A stretch of 12,726 nucleotides of DNA from Larix sibirica (taxonomy: Eukaryota; Streptophyta; Pinopsida; Pinales; Pinaceae), in NCBI GenBank assembly GCA_004151065.3, contig NWUY0303922323.1:1-12726 (forward strand). Reading direction: 5' to 3'. A program made the position numbers and the translations under genes. Below, one piece after another: positions 1 through 8,960 of the stretch; positions within the stretch are counted from its first letter, which is position 1, and every line of letters starts with the position of its first letter. The notes beneath the pieces are model-generated. The model saw only the letters and a program-made list of their open reading frames with translations, had not been told where the DNA came from and made no database searches.

Positions 1-980
1 CTACTGCTATCAGTTTTTGAATTTTTAACAATATGGGGGATTGATATAAATAGTATCATGTAAGCAACGTGAGTAAGTTATAGCCTATACCAAAGATCTA
101 TACAAATGTTGCTATACTAGGTTGTTGTGTGCGTAACCAATAAAAATGGAATTTACCAGTTACTATTCTTCTCTCTATATCTGTGTTATGATAGATATTT
201 GAAGTCAGTGCAGCCATTGATTAAAAAGCTAGGACCATGTGAGTTTCAACAACAATACTTATGGCAATGATTGTCAAATGGTGTTGACCATATGAATTTT
301 GGCTGCATAAGGAATGACCATGCAAGTTTTAGCCACATGGAAATAATGTTGTTGAACGTACTTTATATCCTCGTTCAAGCTATCCCATGAGCTAGATGCA
401 TCACCCATCTCCCTTAGAAACTAAGTAGCTATATTACATGCTTACATGTTGTCGTCTCTGTGTGTTATAATATGTGTGTTAGGTGGACCCAATGCAGTAA
501 CGCTTATGGAAATGCTTGTTATTGTAAGGTTTTTAACAACTTTATTAACAGCCTATTCTATGCACTAATGTTTAAATATGGATGAGCAAGGTAATTTCTT
601 AATATCTTTTTAAAAAACACAATTTCAAGGGAAAAAACCAAAATATTTCTTTCAGCACATACAGGCCAAAACAAATGGTGAAAATACAAATCTAGAAATT
701 CAGAGATACGACTTCAAGAGCCTGGACAACGATACACGTTGCAAAGGATTAGAAAAAAATATAAAAAATGTGTTCCATGCAGTTGTTCGGAATTGTGTAT
801 GGGATAATTAACAATTGGCATCTCTAAGGCTTCATAGTATCATACCGAACCAAATGAATTAGAAGTTAACGGTAGGTATGACGGACATCAGAATTCCCTA
901 TCACGTGCCTTGAATAGATGAATACTCTTATAAAAACAGAAAGCCTACAAACAAGAATAAAACTATAATTGAAAAGTCAT
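1..980 (-). other. Probable first intron of the minus-strand gene; no second exon seen
   Basis: Almost a kilobase of AT-rich sequence follows the donor on the minus strand. I looked for a continuation with paired cysteines in the style of a zinc-finger exon and found no convincing coding frame. Short degenerate repeats of about 30 bp starting with GACCAT lie at about 233, 286 and 316. The next exon is probably beyond the left edge, which would make the intron at least 980 bp. Confidence 0.45.
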
Positions 981-986
981 ACATAC
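981..986 (-). promoter_or_regulatory. Probable splice donor (GTATGT) ending the first exon
   Basis: Read on the minus strand, the exon end CGAA is followed by GTATGT, which matches the plant 5' splice-site consensus well. Reading past it gives only three more codons before TGA. The conserved-looking protein module breaks off here without its expected continuation, which favours splicing over a true C-terminus. Confidence 0.6.
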
Positions 987-1933
987 TTCGATATTTCAAC
1001 ATGGTCCTTAGCAAAACTGATCGCTGCAAACTTGATGAAAGCATACATTCCCTCTGTACTAATACCTTGAAGATCTACCGGTCCGACTTGAAAATTCAAT
1101 GCCTTGCTCAGGTACCTTCTTTCATTCAAATGCTCTAGAAACTGAACCCACTCTGGCCATGGATGCTCCAAAGCACCCAAAACTCCCTCGGCTTTCTTCT
1201 TTATCAGCTCCTTCTTAGGCTGCTTAGATTTCACACTTTTCTTCTTATTTTCTTTAGAGAAAATAGAAGTGAGACTAGGCTTTACCCCAGTAATCATATT
1301 GATTTCCTCTCTTAAGCGTTTCTTGAACTTGACAAAATTGTGAGTCAGCTGATTCTTAGTGTCTTCAAGGGCTGCATTCTTACTTTTGACTCCCTTTATC
1401 TGATTCTCCAAACCATCTACACTATCTCTCAATGTATTAAGTATTTCACACTGAGATTCGAGCTTACTCTTCAATTTTTCGACCTGTTCTTCTGGCGGAA
1501 GATCACTCAGGCCTTCAATCTCCAACTCCTGTATTTTACTCTCCGACCTTTCCTCTAAGCCGATGGCTTCTTGAAAGAGTAAATAAATGGGCTTGCTCTC
1601 AGATGAGTTTTTGACTTTGGAACCCTCTTTGAAATCCTCAACTTCATTTATTTCGTTTGCATCGAGGTCTGAAAAAATTTCATCTCGGGACTCTTGAGGA
1701 TTGGCGGAGAAATACCTGAAACCAATTTGTATTTGCAAAGGAACAAGTGTTCTGGGAAGAACGCCATTGCCGCTGAAACTCCAAGGGTTTTCTGACAAAA
1801 ACAATGAAGATTTCTGCATATTTTCTGAAGACAACGACCCAATTTTCCCATGTCCTGTGCAGGTATTCAGGCGCCGAAGAAACGACAAGCATTGCTGAGT
1901 TTTGCGTGCAACCAAGCAGCTTTGAGCGGACAT
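987..1933 (-). CDS. First coding exon of a putative mitochondrial VAR3/OZ-like protein (partial)
   Basis: The exon encodes about 315 residues. The start at 1933 is the only in-frame ATG after an in-frame TAA at 1990-1992. Residues 1-75 are rich in Arg, Ser and Leu and poor in acids, and end in RYF before SAN, which fits the plant mitochondrial presequence pattern R-x-F/Y then S/A. An acidic linker follows, then a predicted coiled coil (about 130-215), a lysine-rich patch (about 228-250), and a conserved-looking module from 253 containing HPWPEW (257-262) and FAKDHVEISK near the end. From memory, that module resembles the segment before the RanBP2-type zinc fingers in plant VAR3/OZ proteins, which act in organelle RNA processing or plastid development. 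No zinc finger lies in this exon. The frame would stop at 977-979, but a GTATGT donor at 986-981 splits a codon in phase 2, so the gene probably continues leftwards. Being a coding exon is well supported; the family is tentative. Confidence 0.72.
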
Positions 1934-2200
1934 TAATACTGAAAATTGATGAAAAACTCTAACATAATCGGGGTTTTTTCGTTGGAAGCTTATCGATTAG
2001 AACAACTGAGAGTTCGTGCCTGGCATTTTACATCCGCCTGTCATAATGAGCTTTTAGAATGCTCCAAGAGCAACGAGAGGTTTTTAGAGTGCGCTAAGAG
2101 CGACGAGGGTTTAGGGAAACGAGGAGGGTTTATAGTGGAGCGGCATCACACGTTAAAATTAAAATTGACTTTGAAAGAGCTTACTTGGTGATCTTTTATG
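1934..2200 (-). promoter_or_regulatory. 5' leader and proximal promoter region of the minus-strand gene
   Basis: This stretch is clearly richer in G and C than the DNA to its right and borders the start codon, as expected of a plant 5' untranslated region and core promoter. The coding frame is closed upstream by TAA at 1990-1992. The context at the ATG (TTA before ATG) is weak. No single TATA box can be singled out, because the DNA further upstream is uniformly AT-rich. A plus-strand frame of 81 codons spans the region but looks incidental. Confidence 0.4.
2051..2110. repeat. Two-copy 30-bp tandem repeat in the leader region
   Basis: Positions 2051-2080 and 2081-2110 align without gaps and match at about 23 of 30 bases. 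Both carry TTTTAGA, then AAGAGC, then ACGAG. Most differences are transitions. It looks like an old local duplication inside the 5' leader or promoter of the minus-strand gene. Confidence 0.7.
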
Positions 2201-3339
2201 TTTGCCATGGTTATTATTCCAGCCTACGGAATAAACACTCGTTCAAATATTAAGGTTTTCCGCTCATAAGCTATGGTTTTATTTTTATTTTTTTCTATTT
2301 GTGATCACAAGGATATGATGAAAACAAAAAAACTTTAAATTGATTTATAATTTATTTAATTAAAACTTTAAATCTTCAATGTGAAACTATATTATATATG
2401 AAAATATTAATTAAATAATTTTTATTTTTTTATTGTTCAATATATACTATGTCATTAATAAGCATCCTCTCTTCAATGGCTAGGGAAAATAATTTAAATT
2501 TGCAATGCAACATGGTTATTTGTCAAAGTGATTGTTGTTATTAATTATAAAACAATGGTTAGCTTGATTATTATAAATTTTAATGCATGGTTTATCTGTT
2601 CATTCCTAAAATAAGTGGGGAGTATCTTAGTTTATTAGTAGGGTATGTACATCTTTGTGGACTTTAGCAATTACATCACTTGGTTGTGACCTTAAAAATA
2701 GATTATTATTATTTATTATAGTACTTGGTTTATAGTGAAATTGATTTGATTTTTAATTAAACTTAATAAAATACAAATTCTCTATGCTAAAACTTTAGAA
2801 GATAAAAAATAATTTTTAATTTAAAAAATTATAATTTTTTTGAAACTTTAGTGGTTCATCATCATCTAAGTGACTAATTTAGAACTAGTCGTAATGGACA
2901 TTAACCATCATCATCATCATAAATAGTATGCATATGTTTTTTCATGGCACGTATCTATCATCATATCAAACTAATATCAAGCAAGTGGGAGTGGTTGATG
3001 TCTTCAGCAATGTCAATCAAGTGTCGTTAGTCAATGTTTATAGGTACATTGACTTAACGTCTTCGCCACTACCCATTAACACATAAAGGTTATTAAATTT
3101 TATTATGGATTCACCATCATGATGATGTAAAGACTCTTAAGTTTTAGTCCTAATACCTCTCAAGGCTTTGAAGGCTTTCATCCTAACTCATTTTATCCTA
3201 CCTCATTCATTGTAATGCTTTGCCCTAACCACCTTTGTGGTTTTTGCTAGAATAACTTGTGAATGCCATAGAATTGATCCCTTGTAATTAATGCTCTATT
3301 GAGTTTCGTAGGATGTTTCTTATGGGTTTCCTTTTAATG
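2201..3339. other. AT-rich intergenic stretch with no recognisable gene
   Basis: There is no long frame or familiar domain on either strand. Runs such as those at 2330-2460 and 2750-2840 are nearly pure A and T. A short ATC trinucleotide run lies at about 2905-2920. I see nothing else to annotate; it may be old transposon-derived sequence beyond recognition. Confidence 0.6.
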
Positions 3340-3757
3340 GGTTTGTCACTATTTATGCTAGTTGAATTTAGTGATATACAGAGATTTTGGTGCATAGTTT
3401 TTTAAGTTCTTGGTATGGAGTGTTATCTTTGGGTGATATCATAAAGGTAAGGAGCCCTTGATTCTTCTCAATGACTTACAAAACTTAAATTGGAGATTAT
3501 TTGATGGCTTTAATGATCAGGACTTTAATCATCTATGTTTTTGTTTTTGTTTTGGCTTGCAACTAGTGCCTGTGTTGGTTGAATTTGGCACTATAGGAAG
3601 AGTTTGGTCCTTGGGTAGTGAGGTTCTTGGCTTGTAATATTTTCTTGAGGTGATTGGATGAAGGTAAGAAGCCCTTACTTCTTCTCACTAATTTAGAAAG
3701 CTCGAATAGAAGATTGTCAATTGGCTTTAATAGCCTTCTGCTTTTTAATGCAATTAC
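3340..3757. repeat. Diverged two-copy tandem repeat, period about 217 bp
   Basis: The block from about 3340-3361 to 3540 recurs at about 3554-3578 to 3757. Three anchors keep the same 217-bp offset: GTTGAATTT at 3361 and 3578, AAGGTAAG/AAGGTAAGGA at 3444 and 3661, and GGCTTTAAT at 3506 and 3723. Between the anchors the copies match at perhaps two thirds of positions by eye. Neither copy has a clean reading frame, so this is an old duplication of noncoding or dead sequence. Confidence 0.65.
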
Positions 3758-4703
3758 ATACTCACTTCCATCCCTTTCTTATGGCCATTACAATACTCAA
3801 ATAAACTCATTGCTGCCGCAAGAATGTCGTTGTTGCAATTTCATCGGGATGCTCTTGTTCTAGTTTCTATTATTGTCCAGTCTCACACTATTTGGTTTCT
3901 TTTTCATAATTTTAATTCCTCACAAGAACAATAACATTAAAGCTAGGTGAATCCCATTTTTAAAACCATAAACTTTCATATTTCTAAATGCTTGAGCAGT
4001 TCGTCTTATTGAAGCAGGGGCCCACATCTAATAATTTACTTTCCCAAATGGACGCAAAAAAAATTCTACTTCTACAAGATTATTTATATGATTTCATGTT
4101 CAGGTTTCTAAGTTCTTTGCCAATTATTATTGATTATGTGTCGATTTATGAAAACCCTCTGGATCTCTCCACCATTTGTCGGCTTTGCTATTTTTCTTAA
4201 AAATTTCAAGATGATTTTGCAATCTTATGTTAGATTTCCTAGTTTGATACTCATATTGATGGTGAACTTGATAGATTGTCTCTTTTTCATAAACAAGATG
4301 TTTGGCAAATGCAATATATATGGTTATTATCTCAACAATTTAAATAATAGCTCTAAGTTTAGAATTTTATATATGTGTTCTAAAATATATCGTACAACAA
4401 AGGCATGTTGTCAAATTTACTTTGACATCTAATAGGACTTTATTTCCCTGGAGAATCCATGTCTAAACTTGACAAAATATTCCTTCTTAGTTGTTTTCAA
4501 ACACTCAAAGTTCGAACTTTATTCATTTTGATCTCTAATTCGGAACATGTTTGCAAAGCTTTAAATTCAGATACTTTTGATGCTTTTGTGAGTGGAGTTG
4601 GGCCTTCAAATTTTTTTAAAACCCAATGACCTCAAAACCAATAGGATTTATTTATCTAAAAGACTTGATGCTATTCTGAAGCTATCTCCATGGGTATTAA
4701 GGG
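3758..4703. other. AT-rich stretch without a recognised gene, left of the LINE
   Basis: Plus-strand frames of 70 and 100 codons occur here (3988-4200 and 4130-4432). They overlap in different phases, are rich in Leu, Ile, Phe and Tyr as expected of AT-rich DNA, and match no domain I know. Part of this stretch, especially 4440-4700, could be the 5' untranslated region of the neighbouring LINE, but I cannot place the element's 5' end. Confidence 0.5.
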
Positions 4704-6420
4704 TTTACACACTTATGCACAATCTTAAAAGTTGATTTTGCATTTCATTCCAAGAAGGTTTTATCAACACATTCCTCTAGGCTTTTGGTTGACAAGATGA
4801 TTGATCTTGAACTTGAGGCTGATAGGGTGTCAATTGGTGATGGTTTTGTTAGTGAGCAACTTGGTTTAAGGTGTTTGGCGGGATACAATACTATAACCAA
4901 GGAAGAAGCAAAATCTTTGGGTGAAGGTAAGCACAAGAAAAGAAGGAAGGAGGTGTGAAAGGAGGGAAGTTTGTAGTTGGTGCTCGGTGAGGACATTCAA
5001 GTGAGTTAGATACTCAATTACTTTGGCAAAACTCTTGTAGGTAAATTCATGGGAAGGCAAATGTCAAAGGAAACCTTGAACAATAGGATGCAATAAACAT
5101 GGGCTCCAATAATTAGGTATGGTCCAATTTAAGATTTACTCCCTGAGGGGTGAATAGGGATTGTGTTTTGTTTTGATGTTGATGCCACACCAATTTTGGG
5201 AGGTAGATGGTTCCGGGGCTCGATCTTTTTACACCTAAATCCCTAGCACCCTTGTTTCAATCCTTAGTTAGAGGCTTCATTTGTCATCACAATTTGGGTT
5301 AAAATGCCAAAACTCTCGATGGAGTTCAAGTCGGAAGAAGACATCATTACTTTAGGCCATAGTATTGGTCACACGATTTGGTGGACAAAAATTTCAAGAA
5401 AGATATTAGGAGGATGGTGGCAAGGGATCTGATTAAAGTTGACAAAAAGGATGGATTTTATGAGAGCCTAGAGATTGTCACTGAAGAGAATGTTTATGTG
5501 CAAAATTTAGACTATGTGAATTTCCCTTTCTAGCACATTCGCTACCATCTGTATGGACATGTGATTCAGGATTGTAACTTTTCCATTAAGAAATTTGTGT
5601 GGAGAAAAAATGTTATACAATGTACGAAAGTGTTACAACCAAGCCTATTAAGGAAGCTTGTAAGGGCATAGAAGTGGAAGGGTCTTCCCGTAGATTGGAT
5701 GGAGTCACCTTGAGTGCAAAGGAGACCGATACTCAAGAGGATAGAGGGGATTCTCATGTTTCAAGAGATCCGGTTGTAGACATTTAAACAGTTCACACTT
5801 TGGATTTTTCTTTAAGGTCAGTGAAAGCCAATGAAACAAAGGTCAACCATGCTGCGGTACCAGGTCAAGAGGATATGGTGGACTCCACATTAGCACAATT
5901 CCCTTCCTATGAACTCATATTGATTTGGGTAAAAGTCGACATTGTTATGTGAATATATTATTACTTTTGGAAATTTAACTAAGGTGGATGTGAGGCCTCT
6001 TCCAACTAAGAACAAATGACTTCCAACCAAAAATATGTCATGGACTAGGATAATAATTGATGATAATGGGGTGGTCTCATATTTGGGAAAACCTAGCTTG
6101 GAGCCTATAAGTCACTCTTCCTCTAGGGAATATTTTGCGTTGGATTAGGATAAAAATAATTTAAAACTGGGCATGGAAGTGGGTCATGTTGAGCCAGGGG
6201 GACAGGAACATCTTGGGGTCTAAAAAGGCAAAGGGAGACCCTGGAGGTTCATTTGTTGGGGGCTTGGGAGTCGGTCATTATAAAGAGTCTAGCTCTTTGC
6301 ATGCAAGGAATAAATCTTTATTGTTTCATGCTCAAGTTAAAACAACCAAGGAAATACAACAAGGTCAACAGAGACCCATTTCAAAGACACTTAGAACAAA
6401 ACAAACCTCTCGGTGAGGTG
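4704..6420 (+). pseudogene. LINE ORF1 remnant: DUF4283-like domain and degraded zinc knuckle
   Basis: In intact elements, ORF1 makes an RNA-binding protein that packages the element's transcript. Frame 3 carries homology-like sequence from about 4980 to 5365, with stretches such as TLVGKFMGRQMSKETL (5031-5078) and ITIWVKMPKL (near 5286-5315). These match the N-terminal DUF4283-type domain of plant LINE ORF1. A frameshift near 5370 moves to frame 2, which carries VDKNFKKDIRRM and, at 5534-5575, a CCHC knuckle whose first two cysteines are now His and Tyr. Frame 1 then opens from 5599 to 5784, probably the polar C-terminal region. Sequence from 5785 to 6420 is too decayed to align firmly. Stops at 5094, 5130, 5151, 5247 and 5531 break the frame. 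The start of ORF1 is unclear; an open frame-3 segment from 4701 to 4955 may be its N-terminal part. Confidence 0.75.
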
Positions 6421-6424
6421 TGCC

Positions 6425-7123
6425 ATGAAGATTATGTCAACAAATGTTAGGGGGTTAGTTAATCAACATAAAAGCCATATCTACACTTGTGGAGTTAGAG
6501 AAGCTAGATGTAATTCTTACATAAGAAAATATATGTAGAGGACATTTGATTGTAGATAATTTGAGAAAATGCCTTAAGGGTTGGGAATTTTCTTTCATTG
6601 ATTTTGTTGGACTCTAAGGGGTTTAATAACAAGTTGGAACTCTAGTTTACAACTGATCAACCACTCTGCTTGGATTCTAGGTTTATGCACTGAATTTTAT
6701 AATAAAATTCTATATCAGACAATTGTTGTGTTTAACGTGTATGGACCATATGATGATAAGCAAGGTTTTTGGGATAAGGTCTTCAACCTTCAAGTCTTTA
6801 AAGAGGGGAAGGTAATTATGGGAGGGGATCTTAACTTTACTTTGAGTAGATTGAAGGTGTGGGGGGGGGGCAACTGAGGTGGATAGGTTCGTTGACTACT
6901 TCCTACATCAAATTGAAGAGGTGAGGCTAGTCGATGTGGAACCTACTTTATTAAAACCCACCTAATAGAATAATAGAGTTGGTAGATCTAGGGTGTCAAA
7001 AATATTAGACAGATTTTTTGTTTCAACTCCACTTCTTCAACAGATTGATTGATATAGATCGTGGATTGAAGAGGTAGGATCTCATATCACGGTCCTATTT
7101 TTCCGTAGTTTGAAGGTAATGTG
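6425..7123 (+). pseudogene. LINE ORF2 start: AP-type endonuclease domain remnant
   Basis: The ATG at 6425 begins MKIMSTNVRGLVNQ, a clear version of the SWNVRGL opening of plant LINE endonucleases, with the Trp of SWN changed to Thr. Landmarks follow in order: VELEKLDVI and a QE-like site now TAA-E near 6515, then NVYGPYD (6734-6754), GGDLNF (6821-6838) keeping the catalytic-type Asp and Asn, and RVSKILDRFF near 7000. The final SDH motif is disrupted near 7080. The frame shifts at about 6478, again near 6612, and at a run of ten G at 6861-6870. In intact elements this domain nicks target DNA to prime reverse transcription; here it cannot be made as one protein. Confidence 0.85.
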
Positions 7124-8003
7124 CAGAAGCATGGGACTCCTTTTAAGTTTAATTTAAGTTGGCTCAAAGAGGATGACTTCTAGGAGATAGTGAAAATCAA
7201 CTGAAGGAACTACAACAGAGGTGGCAATGGGACAACTAACGAACAATTTGCAAGCTTGTTGAATTTAGTAAAGGAGAAGGTGGTGGTCGAGGCTAGGGAA
7301 AAGTACAATAGTAGGGATATTACTATCAAGGAAGCCGAGACATACATAGGAACTTTATTTAGGAACAATGCTAGGGGGTTTTTAGTAAGGAGGAAGTAAC
7401 AAAATTAAAGCAATTGGAAGAAGAAAAAGAGGAAACTTCTTGAAGAGAGAAAAACAAATTGGAGGTTGAAGAGTGGAATTATATGGCTAGAGCTTGGAGA
7501 TGACAATACTTAACAAAATTAAAGCAATTGAAAGAAGAAGAAGAAAAAGAGGAAACTTCTTGAAAAGAGAAAAACAAATTGGAGGTTGAAGAGTAGGGTT
7601 ATACGGCTAGCACAAGCATGGGACTCCTTTCAAGTTTAATTTAAGTTGGCTCAAAGAGGATGACTTCTAGGAGATAGTGAAAATTAATTGGAGGAACTAC
7701 AACAGAGATGTCAATGGGACAACTAGTGAACAATTTGCAAGATCGTTGAAGTTAGTAAAGGAGAAGGTGGTGGCTTGGGATGGGGAAAAGTACAATAATA
7801 GGGATATTAATATCAAGGAAGCCAAGTCATGCATAGGAACTTTGTTTAGAAACAATGCTAGGGGGGTTTTTTAGTAAGGAGGAATTAACCAAATTAAAGC
7901 AATTGGAAGAAAAAAAAGAGGAAACTTCTTAAAGAGAGAAAAACAAATTGGAGGTTGAAGAGTAGGGTTATATGGACAGCACTTGGAGATGAGAATACTA
8001 AAT
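7124..8003 (+). repeat. Internal tandem duplication of the LINE linker (copies A, B partial, C)
   Basis: The segment between endonuclease and reverse transcriptase is repeated. Copy A is about 7124-7510, copy B about 7511-7613 (only the last part of the unit), and copy C about 7611-8003. A and C are offset by 487-489 bp, A and B by 114-120 bp. All three encode the linker signature RKLL-x-x-RKTNWRLKS, and A and C also encode TPFKFNLSWLKEDDF. A and C differ at about 25 of 265 positions by eye. Both have the same TAG after DDF (7181-7183 and 7668-7670), whereas A alone has TGA at 7202-7204 where C keeps TGG at 7689-7691. Only the C-terminal part of copy C runs on into LGDENTKYFH and the rest of ORF2. 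Confidence 0.88.
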
Positions 8004-8960
8004 ACTTTCATCAAATTGTTAATCACATAAATAATGTCACCATTTGAAAGATGGAAAGTGAGGGAGGTGGGAAGGTCCAAAGCTTTAAAAGTTAGGACAT
8101 CATGTAAAGTGTTGGGCTCTTTCAACTCTACCTTCATAGTACTCATTCCTAAGGTAGATAAGTCAAGAACATTGATAACTTCAAACCTTTTTCACATTGC
8201 AATAGTATCTGCAAGATCATTACTAAAGTACTTATCAAGTTGAAAAAACTTATATCAAGGTTTATCTCACCAAAACGTTGTGGGTTTTTAAAAGGGAGAC
8301 AAATCCATGAGGCCATAGGATCAACTCAAGAAGGCCTACATTCTATTAAAGTGAAGACATTGTCTACCATTGTGTCGAAGTTGGATCTTTGAAAGGCTAA
8401 TGACAAGACTTGTTGGTTTTATCTCAAGCTACTTCTCAGTCATATTGGATTTAAACTACCTGTGGTTAACTAGATTCTAGGATTTGTCTCTTTTATTTAT
8501 TTTGATGTATTCATTGATGGGGCAGCCTCCTCATTTTTCAAATCCACTAGACACTTGAGACATGTATGTCCTCTTTCACCTTATTTGTTCCTATAGCCCG
8601 CATAAGGACTAAGCAGGACTATTATGGAGGTTAAAAGATTGGTAATATAAAGGGAGTCAAGATAGGGGAAAGGGAATTTCTCACACACTTGCTACTTGTA
8701 GATGATGTATTACTATTTAGTAATGGTTTTATGGATGAAGGCATGGTTATGAAGGAAATACCGCAATTGCATAGTAAAGACACTGGAATGGAGATAAACC
8801 TTGATAAATCAACAAAAAAAATTCATGGATTAAATGAACATATATAGCAGGCATTCAATCTTTTGTTTCAATATACATTGCTAGACCTTGATGATGGTTT
8901 AAAATACCTAGGATTCACTTTCAAACCAAATGGTTCCCACAAAAGGGACAATGGATTTTA
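8004..8960 (+). pseudogene. LINE reverse transcriptase domain remnant
   Basis: LGDENTKYFHQIVNH (7984-8028) ends the linker. The usual stretch before the polymerase then appears to be missing, and GSFNSTFIVLIPKVD (frame 3, from about 8112) opens the reverse transcriptase. Frame 2 carries FKPFSHCNSICKIITKVL, ISPKRCGFLKGRQIHEAIG and LRHVCPLSPYLF (to 8597), corresponding to the fingers and the QGCPLSP-like palm motif. Frame 1 then carries LLLVDDVLLF with the catalytic Asp pair at 8701-8706, followed by TGMEINLDKS and DGLKYLGF. These are standard plant LINE polymerase blocks in order. There are at least two frameshifts (near 8172 and between 8597 and 8640) and several stops, so no active enzyme is possible. 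Confidence 0.92.

Noticed and set aside
1946-2191. Plus-strand open frame of 81 codons overlapping the leader of the minus-strand gene
   Set aside because: It has no recognisable domain, no splice or promoter support, and its only regular feature comes from the 30-bp DNA duplication. It is better explained as chance openness in a GC-richer leader.
2905-2920. ATC trinucleotide run
   Set aside because: Only about five units, a length common by chance in AT-rich plant DNA, with no sign of function.
3988-4432. Overlapping plus-strand frames of 70 and 100 codons
   Set aside because: They overlap in different phases and have the Leu/Ile/Phe/Tyr-rich composition expected from AT-rich DNA, with no familiar motif.
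4745-5060. Minus-strand frames of 83 and 64 codons
   Set aside because: The plus strand here carries LINE ORF1 homology (GKFMGR and neighbours), so these are shadows on the opposite strand.
7124-8003. Repeat array that might be CRISPR-like or a regulatory array
   Set aside because: The repeated units are hundreds of bases long, unequal, and encode LINE linker protein; there are no short repeats with unique spacers.
7871-8146. Minus-strand frame of 91 codons
   Set aside because: It lies antisense to the LINE linker signature NWRLKS and LGDENTKYFH, which are on the plus strand.
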